A program made the position numbers and the translations under genes. A model generated the notes under the pieces. That model saw only the letters and a list, made by a program, of their open reading frames with translations, searched no databases and had not been told where the DNA came from. A stretch of 64,000 bases of DNA, taken from the NCBI RefSeq assembly GCF_003206615.1, contig NZ_PZJW01000005.1, positions 124,001-188,000 of the forward strand, written 5' to 3'. Within the stretch, counting starts at the first letter, position 1. Each line of letters opens with the position of its first letter. The stretch is from Salinicola acroporae. GTDB taxonomy: Bacteria > Pseudomonadota > Gammaproteobacteria > Pseudomonadales > Halomonadaceae. Below, one piece after another: positions 1 to 8,707 of this stretch.

Positions 1-647
1 GGGTCCAGACGCGAGTGCACCAGCTGTCGGCTCAGTGCCGCGACCAGATTGGTCCCGTGCTCCCGCTCGATGAAAGCCATCATCAGATCGAGACTGGCCG
101 CGCCGCCGCCGCCCGTCAGACGCTGCCGATCGAACCGGTAGCGGGCGTCGCTCAGGGCGAGACCGGGGAACTCTTCCGCGAAGGCCGGTGCGCTCTCCCA
201 GTGGAGGGCCACTTCGAAGCCGTCGAGCAACCCGGCCCGAGCCAGAATGAACGCCCCCGTCTCCAGCGCCGCGAGTAGTCCGCCATGGGCCGCGACCTGG
301 CGCAACGCCGCCCAGTGCGACGAGGCCACCGTCGCTTCGGCCTCATACGAGGCCACGACGAACAGATTGTCGAAGATCGGCGTTCGCCCCAGCGCCGCGT
401 CGACATCGACGGTCACGCCGTTGCTGGCGGTCACCGGCCGACCATCGTTGGAAAACAGCCGCCACGCGAACAGCGGGCGGCCGAATCGATTGGCGACGCG
501 CAGCGGCTCGAGCAGACAATAAAGCGTCAGCATCGAGAACTTCGGCAGCAACCAGAGATTGACCGTGACATCAGCCTCCTCGGGCGACAGCACGGGCGGC
601 AGATCGGGGCGGGGATAGAGCCATTCCGGCGTCGAATGATCGGACAT
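1..647 (-). CDS. GlxA-family (DJ-1/PfpI + AraC) transcriptional regulator, 3' end outside window
   Basis: The visible 215 codons give the N-terminal DJ-1/PfpI-like sensor domain of the GlxA/CdhR/GbdR group. The motif LETGAFILARAGLLDG, followed by a His-Trp pair, is the family's nucleophile-elbow region; no Cys stands at the usual position, so it is a ligand-sensing and not an enzymatic domain. The C-terminal AraC helix-turn-helix must lie left of the window. Known relatives (CdhR, GbdR) sense carnitine or glycine betaine in Pseudomonas. It diverges from the oxygenase/HD/binding-protein genes at 743-3461, so it probably activates them in response to a trimethylammonium compound; this is inference from context. 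Start chosen at the ATG ending at 647. Confidence 0.85.
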   Translation of the reverse strand, partial: MSDHSTPEWLYPRPDLPPVLSPEEADVTVNLWLLPKFSMLTLYCLLEPLRVANRFGRPLFAWRLFSNDGRPVTASNGVTVDVDAALGRTPIFDNLFVVASYEAEATVASSHWAALRQVAAHGGLLAALETGAFILARAGLLDGFEVALHWESAPAFAEEFPGLALSDARYRFDRQRLTGGGGAASLDLMMAFIEREHGTNLVAALSRQLVHSRLD

Positions 648-742
648 GGCGAAAAGCGTCGCCGATACGGCCAAAAATATCAATTGCCTTCACGCGACAC
701 CGCCTAGGGTATCAGGACACTGATCCACCGAGAGATGTCGCC
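648..742. promoter_or_regulatory. Divergent promoter region of the regulator and the tmpA-like operon
   Basis: This 95-bp gap separates two divergent genes and must hold both promoters. It is locally AT-rich around 670-685. A small perfect inverted repeat (ATCAG, 4-nt spacer, CTGAT) lies at 711-724, about 20 bp before the oxygenase start codon. No -35/-10 pair is strong enough to name. A binding site for the GlxA-type regulator is expected here but is not proven by the sequence. Confidence 0.4.
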
Positions 743-1873
743 ATGGATGTTTTCGTCGAGATCATTCCCGGCAACCACGCTCGCCAGCTGAGAGTGGTCG
801 AGGGCAATCGGGAAACGCGCTTCCACGCGCTGTGGCTACGCGAGCGCTCCCCCGATGCGGAAACGCTCGATCCTCGCACCGGCCAGCGGCTGATCGAGGC
901 GGCCACCTTGCCGCTGGATCTGGCGCTGACCGACGCAGGCTGCGACGGCGAGACGGTCGATTTGACGTTCAGCGACGGACATCGTGCCCGTTTCACCTTG
1001 CGCGACTTGCATCCGGAACCGCCGGCCGGCGCCGTCCATGAGCACTGGGATGCGTCACTGGCGATCATGCCGAGTGCCGATTTCAGCCAGGCGCTGGAGC
1101 GCGACGATGCCCTGTCGGAGATGCTCGAGGCGCTCGAGCGCTACGGTTTCGTCAAGGTCGGCGGCGTGCCGCTGACGCGCGATGGCATGATGCCGCTGGT
1201 GGAGCGCCTGGGGCCGTTGCGCCGAACCAACTGGGGCGGCATCGCCGACGTCAAGTCGATCGCCGATGCCTTTGATCTGACCATGACGCAGCGCGGACTC
1301 GAACCGCACACCGATAACCCCTATCGCGACCCGATACCCGGCTATATCTGGCTGCACTGCCTGAGCAACGCCGACAGCGGCGGTGACAGCACTCTGACCG
1401 ATGGCTTCATGGCCGCGGAGCGCCTGCGCAAGGACGATCCCGACGCCTTCGACTGCTTGACCCGGACCTCGACACGATTTCGCTATGTCGACGATGACGC
1501 CCACCTGGAAAGCGAGGGCCCGCTGATCGAGCTCGACGCCCGTGGCAAGGTGATCCGGGTACGCTACAACAATCGCACCGAGCGCATCCCGCCGTTGCCG
1601 CCAGAGCAACTGGAGCGCTACTACGCGGCCCGGCGCGCCTTCTTCGCGCTGATCACGGCGCCGGAACTGACCCTGACGCCCAAGTTGGCACCCGGCGAGA
1701 TGCTGATCATGGACAACTACCGGCTGCTGCACGGACGCACTGCCTTCCAGCTCAGCCAGGGCGTTCGCCATCTGCGCCAGGGGTACGTCGATCGCGACAC
1801 CACCGCCAGCCGACGACTGACGTTGCGTCGCCAGGCCGGTGCCCCACTCCACTCGCTGCAGGAGTCCGCATGA
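743..1873 (+). CDS. tmpA: 2-oxoglutarate/Fe(II) oxygenase, TmpA-like (gamma-butyrobetaine hydroxylase family)
   Basis: 376 residues: an N-terminal DUF971-like domain (about 10-95) and a TauD/TfdA double-stranded beta-helix domain (about 110-365). The iron facial triad is visible as His189-x-Asp191 and distal His330 (LLHGR). Such proteins are usually named gamma-butyrobetaine hydroxylase. The 4-bp overlap with a PhnZ-like HD gene instead matches TmpA, which hydroxylates 2-(trimethylammonio)ethylphosphonate at C1. The N-terminal Cys-x-Cys-x2-Cys zinc ligands of carnitine-making enzymes are absent (residues 31-43 contain no Cys). The TmpA assignment rests on the gene pair; carnitine synthesis remains the alternative. 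ATG start with a GAGAG-type ribosome site. Confidence 0.72.
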   Translation: MDVFVEIIPGNHARQLRVVEGNRETRFHALWLRERSPDAETLDPRTGQRLIEAATLPLDLALTDAGCDGETVDLTFSDGHRARFTLRDLHPEPPAGAVHEHWDASLAIMPSADFSQALERDDALSEMLEALERYGFVKVGGVPLTRDGMMPLVERLGPLRRTNWGGIADVKSIADAFDLTMTQRGLEPHTDNPYRDPIPGYIWLHCLSNADSGGDSTLTDGFMAAERLRKDDPDAFDCLTRTSTRFRYVDDDAHLESEGPLIELDARGKVIRVRYNNRTERIPPLPPEQLERYYAARRAFFALITAPELTLTPKLAPGEMLIMDNYRLLHGRTAFQLSQGVRHLRQGYVDRDTTASRRLTLRRQAGAPLHSLQESA

Positions 1874-2448
1874 ACGCCACGTTTACCCGGTTCGATCATA
1901 GCCAGGCGGATGACTGGCAAGAGATCGACGCCCACTTTCGCGACTACCGCGAAGGCGTGGTCGAGCGTGTGATCGCGCATCTCCTGCGTCTCGAGGGCGA
2001 CACGCACGGCTACCCCGTCGACCGTTATACCCACTGCCTGCAGACGGCGACGCGCGCCGAGCGCGCCGGTGCCGACGAAGAGACCGTCGTCTGTGCCTTG
2101 CTTCACGATATCGGCGACGACCTGGCCCCGGACAACCACGCCGAGATCGCCGCCGCGATCCTGGAGCCGTTCGTCGACCCGCTGAACCTGTGGATGATCC
2201 GTCATCACGAGCTGTTCCAAGGCTATCATTACCGCCACTTCTACGGCCTGGACCGCCACGCCCGTGACGACTATCGCGATCACCCTGCCTACGCGCGCAC
2301 GGTCCGCTTCTGTGACGAATGGGACCAGACCTCGTTCGACCCCGACTACGACACGCTGACGCTCGCGCATTTCCGCCCGGCACTCGAACGGGTTCTGGGG
2401 CGTCCGCCGTTCGACGGCGCCGGGCTGCCAGAGGTCCGGGACGAATGA
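1870..2448 (+). CDS. tmpB: HD-domain mixed-valent diiron oxygenase, TmpB/PhnZ-like
   Basis: 192 residues, close in length to PhnZ. The HD-fold metal ligands are visible: His55, His79-Asp80, His90, the pair His112-His113, and Asp149. The stretch DRYTHCLQTATRAERAGADE followed by ALLHDIGDDLAP is typical of PhnZ/TmpB oxygenases, which cleave the C-P bond of an alpha-hydroxyphosphonate and are often misnamed phosphohydrolases. In the known pathway TmpB converts the TmpA product to glycine betaine and phosphate. Its ATG overlaps the upstream stop codon (ATGA), implying translational coupling. No phosphonatase or C-P lyase gene is nearby. Assignment is by motif and context; no activity can be read from sequence. 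Confidence 0.7.
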   Translation: MNATFTRFDHSQADDWQEIDAHFRDYREGVVERVIAHLLRLEGDTHGYPVDRYTHCLQTATRAERAGADEETVVCALLHDIGDDLAPDNHAEIAAAILEPFVDPLNLWMIRHHELFQGYHYRHFYGLDRHARDDYRDHPAYARTVRFCDEWDQTSFDPDYDTLTLAHFRPALERVLGRPPFDGAGLPEVRDE

Positions 2449-2504
2449 GCGGAGCCCGGCCCCGGAACCGGCACCCGACATTGACATAACAACGAGGAGT
2501 CATC

Positions 2505-3461
2505 ATGACACTACGCCCCGCACTCTTGGCCGCCAAGCTGCTGCCACTCTCGCTGATGACCGCATCGGTCGCGGCCTTCGCTCAAAGCCCGCAACCGGAC
2601 GAGGCCGAGAGCGTCAATTTCGTCGTCCCCCCCTGGCCCGGGGTCACGGTCAAGACCGAGGTCTTCAGCCAACTGATCGAACCGCTCGGCTATGACAGCG
2701 AGACCCAGGAGGTCAGCAGCACGGTCGGCTACCAGACGCTGCAGACCGGTGACAGTGACGTGTTCCTGGCCGGCTGGATGCCGGCCCAGCAGGAGAGCCA
2801 CGATCAGGCGATGGCCAGCGGCAAGATCGAGGATCTCGGCACCAACGTCACCGGTGCGAGGATGGGCTTCGCGGTGCCCGGTTACGTCTACGACGCCGGC
2901 ATTCACAGCGCCGAGGACCTGGCTGCGCATCGCGACCGGTTCGGCGGTCGTTTCTACTCGATCGAGTCCGGCTCGACGGTCAGCACGTTCATCCACGACG
3001 CCCAGGACCGAGACCTCTACGGGCTGGGCGACTGGCAGATTCTCGAATCCTCGACGCCGGGCATGCTGTCGGAGGTCGATACCGCGTTCAACGACAAGCG
3101 CTGGATCGTCTGGTACGGCTGGACCCCGCACTGGATGGCGCCGGCCTACGACATGCACATTCTCGACGACCCGGAGTCGGTCTACGGCCCCGACAACGGC
3201 AAGAGCGAGGTTCGAACCATCGTCAACAAGGCGTTCGCCGAGGCCAACCCCAACCTGATGGCACTGCTCGGGCAGTTCACCCTGACCGCCGACGAGCAGA
3301 GCGAATTCATCGACGGCTATGGCCGCCAGGAACGCTCGGCCGAGGCGGTCGCCCGGGAGTGGTTGCAGGATCACCCCGACCGCGTTGCCGAGTTCCTCGA
3401 TGGCATCACCACCCGCGACGGCCGACCGGCACTCGACGCGGTAAAAGCCAGCCTGCAGTAA
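2505..3461 (+). CDS. Periplasmic glycine betaine/choline-type ABC substrate-binding protein
   Basis: 318 residues with a Sec signal peptide (cleavage near residue 26, after AFAQ). The mature part is an OpuAC/ProX-type binding protein. Trp residues in PPWPG, LAGWMP and WYGWTPHWM are the sort that build the aromatic cage around a quaternary ammonium group. It follows the tmpB-like gene by 56 bp with a strong AACGAGGAG ribosome site, so it is very likely in the same transcript. No ATPase or permease gene is adjacent, so it must use a transporter core encoded elsewhere. Likely ligand: a trimethylammonium compound such as the TmpA substrate, carnitine or betaine. Confidence 0.85.
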   Translation: MTLRPALLAAKLLPLSLMTASVAAFAQSPQPDEAESVNFVVPPWPGVTVKTEVFSQLIEPLGYDSETQEVSSTVGYQTLQTGDSDVFLAGWMPAQQESHDQAMASGKIEDLGTNVTGARMGFAVPGYVYDAGIHSAEDLAAHRDRFGGRFYSIESGSTVSTFIHDAQDRDLYGLGDWQILESSTPGMLSEVDTAFNDKRWIVWYGWTPHWMAPAYDMHILDDPESVYGPDNGKSEVRTIVNKAFAEANPNLMALLGQFTLTADEQSEFIDGYGRQERSAEAVAREWLQDHPDRVAEFLDGITTRDGRPALDAVKASLQ

Positions 3462-3506
3462 CGTCTCGGCCCGGCCGGCACCGCTCTGCGGGCGCCGACA
3501 AGGCGG

Positions 3507-3549
3507 CGAACAGCCGCCGAGCAGGCACGCCCCGCTCGGCGGCTGTTCG
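3507..3549 (+). terminator. Long perfect hairpin after the binding-protein gene
   Basis: A perfect 16-bp stem (3507-3522 with 3534-3549) and an 11-nt loop lie 45 bp after the binding-protein stop codon. There is no good T-tract after the stem, so it may act as a terminator with help or as an mRNA 3' stabiliser. It marks the end of the first operon, before the aminotransferase gene. Confidence 0.6.
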
Positions 3550-3621
3550 TGGCAACGCGGAATCGTTAGTCTGTCACTATCAGCCTGCTTCCACTCCGCG
3601 ACTCGCCACCACGGGACCACC

Positions 3622-4872
3622 ATGCGTTCAACCGATCCACACTCCCCGTCGCCCCGCTTTGCCCAATTGACCCGACGCATCGCCGGCGAGGGCGCCAGCG
3701 CCTGGAACATCCACTTCCGTGCCAAGGCACGCCAGGCCCGAGGCGACGACGTGATCGTCCTCTCGGTGGGCGATCCCGATTTCGACACCCCGCCCTCGAT
3801 CGTCGATGCCGCTGTCGACAGTCTGCGGCGCGGCGTGACCCATTACGCCGACGTTCAGGGCAAGCCGGTCCTGCGCGAGCGCATCGCGGCCTTTCATCGC
3901 GCCCATGGCGGCCAGCCCGGGACGAGCGCGGACCACGTCGCCGTTCTCGCCGGCGCACAGTGCGGTCTCTACGCCACGGCGCAGTGCCTGCTCGATCCAG
4001 GCAACGAGGTGATCATCCCCGAACCGGCCTACGTCACCTACGAGGCGGTAGTACAGTCCACCGGCGCGGTGCCGGTGTGGGTCCCGCTGCCGGCCGACGA
4101 AGGCTTCCAGCCCCGATCGGCCGACATCGAGGCGGCGATCACCTCCCGCACCAAGGCGATCCTGATCAACAGCCCGCACAACCCAACCGGCCAGTGCCTG
4201 ACACCGGCGCTGTGGCAATCGATCGCCACGCTCTGCCGCGATCACGACCTGTGGCTGATCGTCGATGCCGTCTACGCCGACCTGGTCTTCGACGGCGAGC
4301 ACCTTAGCCCCGACAGCCTGCCGGACATGGCAGAGCGCACCGTGGTGATCAGCAGCCTGTCGAAATCCCACGCCATGACCGGCTGGCGGCTCGGCTGGGT
4401 CATCGGTCCGCGGCCCCTGATGACCCATCTGGTCAACCTCGCCCTGTGCATGCTCTATGGCTGCCAGCCGTTCATCCAGGACGCGGCCATCGCCGCCCTC
4501 GACGCACCGCCAGCAGCGCTGGAGGCGATGCGCGAGACCTATCGTCAGCGCCGCGATGCGGTGGTCGAGACCCTGCACGACAGCGAGACCGTCGCCACCC
4601 TGCCGCCCGCCGCCGGGATGTTCATGATGATCGACATTCGCGCGACCGGACTCAGCACCCACGCCTTCGCCGACCGCCTGCTCGACGAGCATGGCGTATC
4701 GGTGCTCGCAGGCGAGGCGTTCGGCGCTTCCGCCGCGGGCTTCGTGCGGCTGAGCCTGACCGTGGATGCCGACCGCCTGCGCGAGGCATGTCGGCGAATC
4801 GAGCGCTGCGCCCAGGAGTGCCAGGGCGAGTCCCGACTGGCGGCCCGACCGCTCAACGGCATGACAAGCTGA
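3622..4872 (+). CDS. PLP-dependent class I/II aminotransferase, AruH (arginine:pyruvate transaminase)-like
   Basis: 416 residues, fold-type I aminotransferase. The PLP lysine is Lys248 in [15 protein letters not shown]; the N-terminal region has [11 protein letters not shown], and SPHNPTG supplies the cofactor Asn. As I recall it, the whole length resembles Pseudomonas AruH, including [15 protein letters not shown] and [12 protein letters not shown]. AruH moves the alpha-amino group of arginine to pyruvate, giving 2-ketoarginine and alanine. The downstream aru genes for 2-ketoarginine are not in the window, so the substrate is not certain. The next gene, argC, starts 62 bp later on the same strand. 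Confidence 0.8.
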   Translation: MRSTDPHSPSPRFAQLTRRIAGEGASAWNIHFRAKARQARGDDVIVLSVGDPDFDTPPSIVDAAVDSLRRGVTHYADVQGKPVLRERIAAFHRAHGGQPGTSADHVAVLAGAQCGLYATAQCLLDPGNEVIIPEPAYVTYEAVVQSTGAVPVWVPLPADEGFQPRSADIEAAITSRTKAILINSPHNPTGQCLTPALWQSIATLCRDHDLWLIVDAVYADLVFDGEHLSPDSLPDMAERTVVISSLSKSHAMTGWRLGWVIGPRPLMTHLVNLALCMLYGCQPFIQDAAIAALDAPPAALEAMRETYRQRRDAVVETLHDSETVATLPPAAGMFMMIDIRATGLSTHAFADRLLDEHGVSVLAGEAFGASAAGFVRLSLTVDADRLREACRRIERCAQECQGESRLAARPLNGMTS

Positions 4873-4934
4873 CCCCGAACCCCCACAATAGCGCGATCAC
4901 GATATCGTCAAAGATCACTGGCAGGACAACGCCC

Positions 4935-5906
4935 ATGGCATCTCCGGACTCATCCCAGCGCACCTTCAAGGTCTACGTCGACGGCCAGGAAGGGACCACC
5001 GGCTTGCGCCTGTTCGACTATCTCCAGGTCCGCGACGATATCGAGCTGCTGCGCATCGATAGTGACAAGCGCAAGGATCCGGCCGAGCGAGCACGCCTGC
5101 TCAATGCCGCCGACGTCGCCTTTCTGTGCCTGCCGGACGCGGCTTCCCGCGAAGCCGCGGCGATGGTCGAGAACCCGGAAACCTGCCTGATCGATGCCAG
5201 CACGGCGTTTCGTACCGACCCGAGCTGGGTCTACGGGCTGCCGGAGCTCGACGAGGGCCAGCGCGATCGGATTCGCGCCAGCAAGCGCATCGCCAACGTC
5301 GGCTGTCACGCCAGCGCCTTCATCCTGCTGGTTCGGCCACTGGTGGACGCCGGGCTGCTGCCGGCGGACTATCCGCTCTCTGCCTTCTCGCTGACCGGCT
5401 ACAGCGGTGGCGGCAAGGCGATGATCGCCGACTACCAAAATGACAGTGACGGTCGCCTGAACGCGCCACGCCCCTATGCCATGGCGCTCGGCCACAAGCA
5501 CCTGCCGGAGATGCAGCAGCATGGCCGACTGGCGCAGCCACCGGTGTTCTCGCCGATCGTCGGCCCGTTTCTGAAGGGGTTGATGGTCAGCGTACCGCTG
5601 CAGCTCTCGCAGCTGCCGGCGGGCGTAGACGTGGAGGACCTGCTCGGCGCCTATCGCGCGCACTACGCCGACGAACCGTTCGTCCGGGTACGGCCGTTCG
5701 AGGCGCTCGACAATCTGGACAACGGCTTCTTCGACGTCCAGGGCGCCAACGAGACCAACCGTGTCGACCTGTTCGTGTTCGGCAACGACGAGCGCGTCTG
5801 CCTGGTATCGCGGCTAGACAACCTCGGCAAGGGTGCCGCGGGCTCCGCCGTGCAGAACATGAACGTGCATCTGGGGGTGGACGAGACCACGGGCCTCGGC
5901 GTCTGA
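4935..5906 (+). CDS. argC: N-acetyl-gamma-glutamyl-phosphate reductase, type 2
   Basis: 323 residues. Arginine biosynthesis enzyme reducing N-acetylglutamyl phosphate with NADPH. The N-terminal nucleotide motif is [11 protein letters not shown], and the catalytic Cys124 lies in [16 protein letters not shown] follows. Length and the short N-terminus fit the type-2 ArgC class (about 310 residues) and not the 340-residue type 1. The chosen ATG at 4935 begins MASPDSSQ; an in-frame open stretch upstream belongs to the preceding gene region and has no family similarity. It lies next to an arginine transaminase-like gene, an unusual catabolic/biosynthetic pairing. Confidence 0.88.
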   Translation: MASPDSSQRTFKVYVDGQEGTTGLRLFDYLQVRDDIELLRIDSDKRKDPAERARLLNAADVAFLCLPDAASREAAAMVENPETCLIDASTAFRTDPSWVYGLPELDEGQRDRIRASKRIANVGCHASAFILLVRPLVDAGLLPADYPLSAFSLTGYSGGGKAMIADYQNDSDGRLNAPRPYAMALGHKHLPEMQQHGRLAQPPVFSPIVGPFLKGLMVSVPLQLSQLPAGVDVEDLLGAYRAHYADEPFVRVRPFEALDNLDNGFFDVQGANETNRVDLFVFGNDERVCLVSRLDNLGKGAAGSAVQNMNVHLGVDETTGLGV

Positions 5907-5956
5907 CACCTCGCCCGCCGGGGCCATCGTCCAGTCCGGCCCTGGCAGGCTCGACA

Positions 5957-5980
5957 ACCGCTATCGGCGACGATAGCGGT
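5957..5980 (+). terminator. Hairpin in the convergent argC / oxidoreductase junction
   Basis: A perfect 10-bp inverted repeat (5957-5966 and 5971-5980, 4-nt loop) lies 51 bp after argC. It overlaps the last codons and stop of the convergent oxidoreductase gene. It could end argC transcription; the lack of a T-run makes this tentative. Confidence 0.4.
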
Positions 5981-6848
5981 CCAGGTACGCGTGGATCGCC
6001 GCGATATCCTGCTCGCCATGGCCGGCATTGACCGCGTCGAACCAGAGATTGCGGATCTGGGCCAGTGACGGCAGCGCCTCGTCGTCTCCCGCTTCCAGTG
6101 CGAGCCCAGCATCCTTCAGCCCCCACTGCAGCGCCATCTGCGGATCGAAGTCGCCACTGGCGATCGTGTCCAGCTTGAGCTTCATGTAGGGCGTGGCCAG
6201 CGGACCCCCTTCGAGCACCTGCCACAGGTCGTCGGCCGCGAAGCCGAGCGCATCGGCGAGGTGGGCGGTCTCGGCGATTCCCTGCATCATCGAGATCAGC
6301 CAGGCGTTGATGACGACCTTCATCCGCGCGCCCTGCCCGGCCTCCCCCAGCCAGTGGGTCTGTTTGCCCAGCACCTCGAAGATCGGCTCGACGATACCTG
6401 CCGCGCGATCTCGATCGCCACTGGCCAGTATGACCACCGAGCCCTGCTCGGCCGGGGCCTTGGTGCCGGAAACCGGCGCGTCGATGAAGACGATGTCGTC
6501 TCGCGCTTCCTCCACCTCGGCGATCAGCCGATCGGTCTCGGCAACGCCGAGCGTCCCCATCTGAACCAGCACCGCGCCTTTTGCCATCCCCGCCAACGCC
6601 CCGTGGTCGCCCAGCAGGAGATCACGGGTTATCGCCAGATCCGGCAGCATGACGATGACGGCCTGCGCATCGGCAACGGCATCGGCGGCGGAATCGGCAA
6701 GTCTGGCGCCACCATTGACCAGATCGTCAGCCTTGCCGGGCGAGCGGTTCCAGACACTGACATCGAAGCCGGCCTCGAGCAGGTTGGCGGCGAAAGCGTG
6801 GCCCATGGCACCCAGGCCCAGTACGGCGACGGAGCGGGAATCGGACAT
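5961..6848 (-). CDS. NAD(P)-dependent beta-hydroxyacid dehydrogenase family oxidoreductase
   Basis: 295 residues. The N-terminal Rossmann motif is VLGLGAMGHAFAANL. The substrate motif DAPVSGTKAPAEQGS and the catalytic-lysine segment GQGARMKVVINAW are in the order seen in 3-hydroxyisobutyrate dehydrogenase, glyoxylate/succinic semialdehyde reductases and related enzymes. NRSPGK after the second strand suggests NADP preference. The substrate cannot be told. The ATG at 6848 has a GAGGA site 8 nt upstream, better than the in-frame TTG 6 nt earlier. It is read away from the cupin gene's stop with a 75-bp gap, so the two could be cotranscribed (cupin first). Confidence 0.85.
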   Translation of the reverse strand: MSDSRSVAVLGLGAMGHAFAANLLEAGFDVSVWNRSPGKADDLVNGGARLADSAADAVADAQAVIVMLPDLAITRDLLLGDHGALAGMAKGAVLVQMGTLGVAETDRLIAEVEEARDDIVFIDAPVSGTKAPAEQGSVVILASGDRDRAAGIVEPIFEVLGKQTHWLGEAGQGARMKVVINAWLISMMQGIAETAHLADALGFAADDLWQVLEGGPLATPYMKLKLDTIASGDFDPQMALQWGLKDAGLALEAGDDEALPSLAQIRNLWFDAVNAGHGEQDIAAIHAYLDRYRRR

Positions 6849-6923
6849 CAGCAAGATCCTCGATAAAGTGTAGGCTCCTAACTATAGACGACACCGCCGT
6901 TGTTCAAGCACGAGAGGCTACCT

Positions 6924-7430
6924 TTACTGCCATAGCGACGGCAGCGATCCGCCGACAGGATCGGCATCCGGCAACGCGACAGCGGCAACCCGCCGGCAGG
7001 CGGCGGCGAATCGAGCGGGGTCGCCACGTTCGACTTCCCAGCGCTGCCCCGGGGGATAGGCGCCGACCATGGCGAAGTCGTCGCTGGAAGCGAGATTGGC
7101 GTGGCCGACGCCCGCCGGCAGCACCAGCACGTCGCCGGCAGCGATCTCGTGCTGGCTGCCGTGGGGGCCGCCCAGCCGGATCCGCGCCCGGCCGCGAAAC
7201 ACGCCCAGCGCCTCGTGGGCGGTGGAGTGGAAATGGTCGAAATCGAACAGACCGTAACGCCACTCGGGCGGCCACCGATGGGCCGCGAACAGTGCCTCGA
7301 ACGTCGACGCCGCGCGCTCTCCTGCGGCATCGATGAGCTGTCGATAAATCAGCACCGGCAGTGGCGAATTGGGAAAGCCACTGGCCTCGTCGGCGTCGAT
7401 CAGCAAGGCTTCAGGGCGGGATACCGGCAT
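6924..7430 (-). CDS. YjlB-type cupin protein
   Basis: 168 residues with a single cupin barrel. The metal-binding motif appears as FDFDHFHSTAHEALGVFRG (His residues plus Glu) and the second half as LVLPAGVGHAN. This matches the YjlB-like cupins, whose biochemical role is not established. No signal peptide. It lies 35 bp downstream of the MFS gene on the same strand, so it may form an operon with that gene and the following oxidoreductase. Confidence 0.75.
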   Translation of the reverse strand: MPVSRPEALLIDADEASGFPNSPLPVLIYRQLIDAAGERAASTFEALFAAHRWPPEWRYGLFDFDHFHSTAHEALGVFRGRARIRLGGPHGSQHEIAAGDVLVLPAGVGHANLASSDDFAMVGAYPPGQRWEVERGDPARFAAACRRVAAVALPDADPVGGSLPSLWQ

Positions 7431-7465
7431 CGCTCTCTCCTCTAGACGGGCACGCCTCTCGAAGC

Positions 7466-8707
7466 CTAGGTGGACCCCGCCGTTCCGTCATCCTCGCGTG
7501 CCGTCATCGGCATCCGCCGGACGGCGGCCAGACTCGCTGCCGCGAACGCCAGCATCGGCCATAGCGACAGGCTGGCGCGGGCGAACGCTTCCGCCATCCA
7601 GCCGCCGACCATCGGCATGACGAAGGCCAGGGTGTAGCCGACGAAAGACATGCCGGCGGTCAGCGAGGCCACCGCCTCACCGCGCTCCAGGCAAGGCGGC
7701 AAGGCCATGATCAGGGTGAGCTCGAGGGTGATGCCGAAACCGGAAATCACCAGCGCGACCAGGGCGGGCCAACCCTCCATCGCCAGGAACCCGACCAGCC
7801 CCAGCACGCCGAGCGCGGCGAAGATGCCCACTAGCCAGCGCCGGCCGATCCAGCGTCGCCCCCGCCACAGCATGACGAGCGAGGCCGCCAGCGGACTGGC
7901 ATTGTAGAACAGCAGCGCCAGGGCCAGCAGGTCGGTCTCGCCGCGGGCATCGAGTATGCTGCTCATGTAGGCATTGGTCGCCATGAAGAGCCCGACCGAC
8001 GCGGCCAACGGCACGCCCATCAGCCAGACACGGCGCGAGCGCAGCGAGATACCGCGCCGGGAGCCACTCTCGGCCCCCGACGCCTCGCGGGTATCTCGCG
8101 GCGCCTTGCGCAGCTTCAAGACCAGTAGCGCCACGATCATCAACGCCGGCAACGACCACAGCAGCATCGCCACCTGCCAGTCGCCGCCGGCCAGTTTCAA
8201 CACGATGGGACGGGTGGCGCCGGCGCCGATCAGTTCGCCCACCGTCATGCCGTTGAGATAGACCGTGCTGCCCAGCGCCAGGTGGCGTGGTGTCCAGTCA
8301 CGCAACAGCGCCGGTACGGTCACCTGCATCAGCGCCAGACCCAGCCCCATCACCACCGAGGCGGAGAACAGCACGGGAGCGGAGAGCGTCAAGCCGCGCG
8401 CGCCGGAACCGAGCGTCACGATGACCAGCGCCAGCACCAACGCTCGCAACATGCCGATTCCCCGGGCAAACCGCACCGCCAGAATCATGCTCAGGGCCAG
8501 CACCACGTAGGGCACGGTGGTCAACGCCCCCACCGCCGCGCTTCCCAGCGAGAGCGCCTCGGCGATATCCCCGGCCAGCGGCGGCGCGATCAGAATCGGC
8601 AGCCGCATGTAGAGACCCACCAGCCAGAGCAGGGCCAGCGGGCTCCAGGGCAGTGCCCCACGGGCGACCGACAGCGTCACGATGCGTTTGCGAGAAAGAG
8701 ATCCCAT
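7466..8707 (-). CDS. MFS transporter of the CynX/NimT family
   Basis: About 413 residues from the ATG at 8707 (an ATG at 8719 is the alternative). The frame stays open further upstream, but those residues are not membrane-like and run into the LysR promoter. Around 12 hydrophobic segments and GLYMRLPILIAPPLAGDIAE near the N-terminus are typical of the CynX (cyanate) / NimT (2-nitroimidazole) group. The substrate is unknown. It diverges from a LysR gene that probably controls it. The cupin and oxidoreductase genes follow on the same strand. Confidence 0.82.
   Translation of the reverse strand: MGSLSRKRIVTLSVARGALPWSPLALLWLVGLYMRLPILIAPPLAGDIAEALSLGSAAVGALTTVPYVVLALSMILAVRFARGIGMLRALVLALVIVTLGSGARGLTLSAPVLFSASVVMGLGLALMQVTVPALLRDWTPRHLALGSTVYLNGMTVGELIGAGATRPIVLKLAGGDWQVAMLLWSLPALMIVALLVLKLRKAPRDTREASGAESGSRRGISLRSRRVWLMGVPLAASVGLFMATNAYMSSILDARGETDLLALALLFYNASPLAASLVMLWRGRRWIGRRWLVGIFAALGVLGLVGFLAMEGWPALVALVISGFGITLELTLIMALPPCLERGEAVASLTAGMSFVGYTLAFVMPMVGGWMAEAFARASLSLWPMLAFAAASLAAVRRMPMTAREDDGTAGST

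Noticed and set aside
743-1873. Carnitine biosynthesis (gamma-butyrobetaine hydroxylase) as the main call
   Set aside because: The overlapping TmpB/PhnZ-like gene and missing zinc ligands favour the phosphonate pathway. Kept as the alternative.
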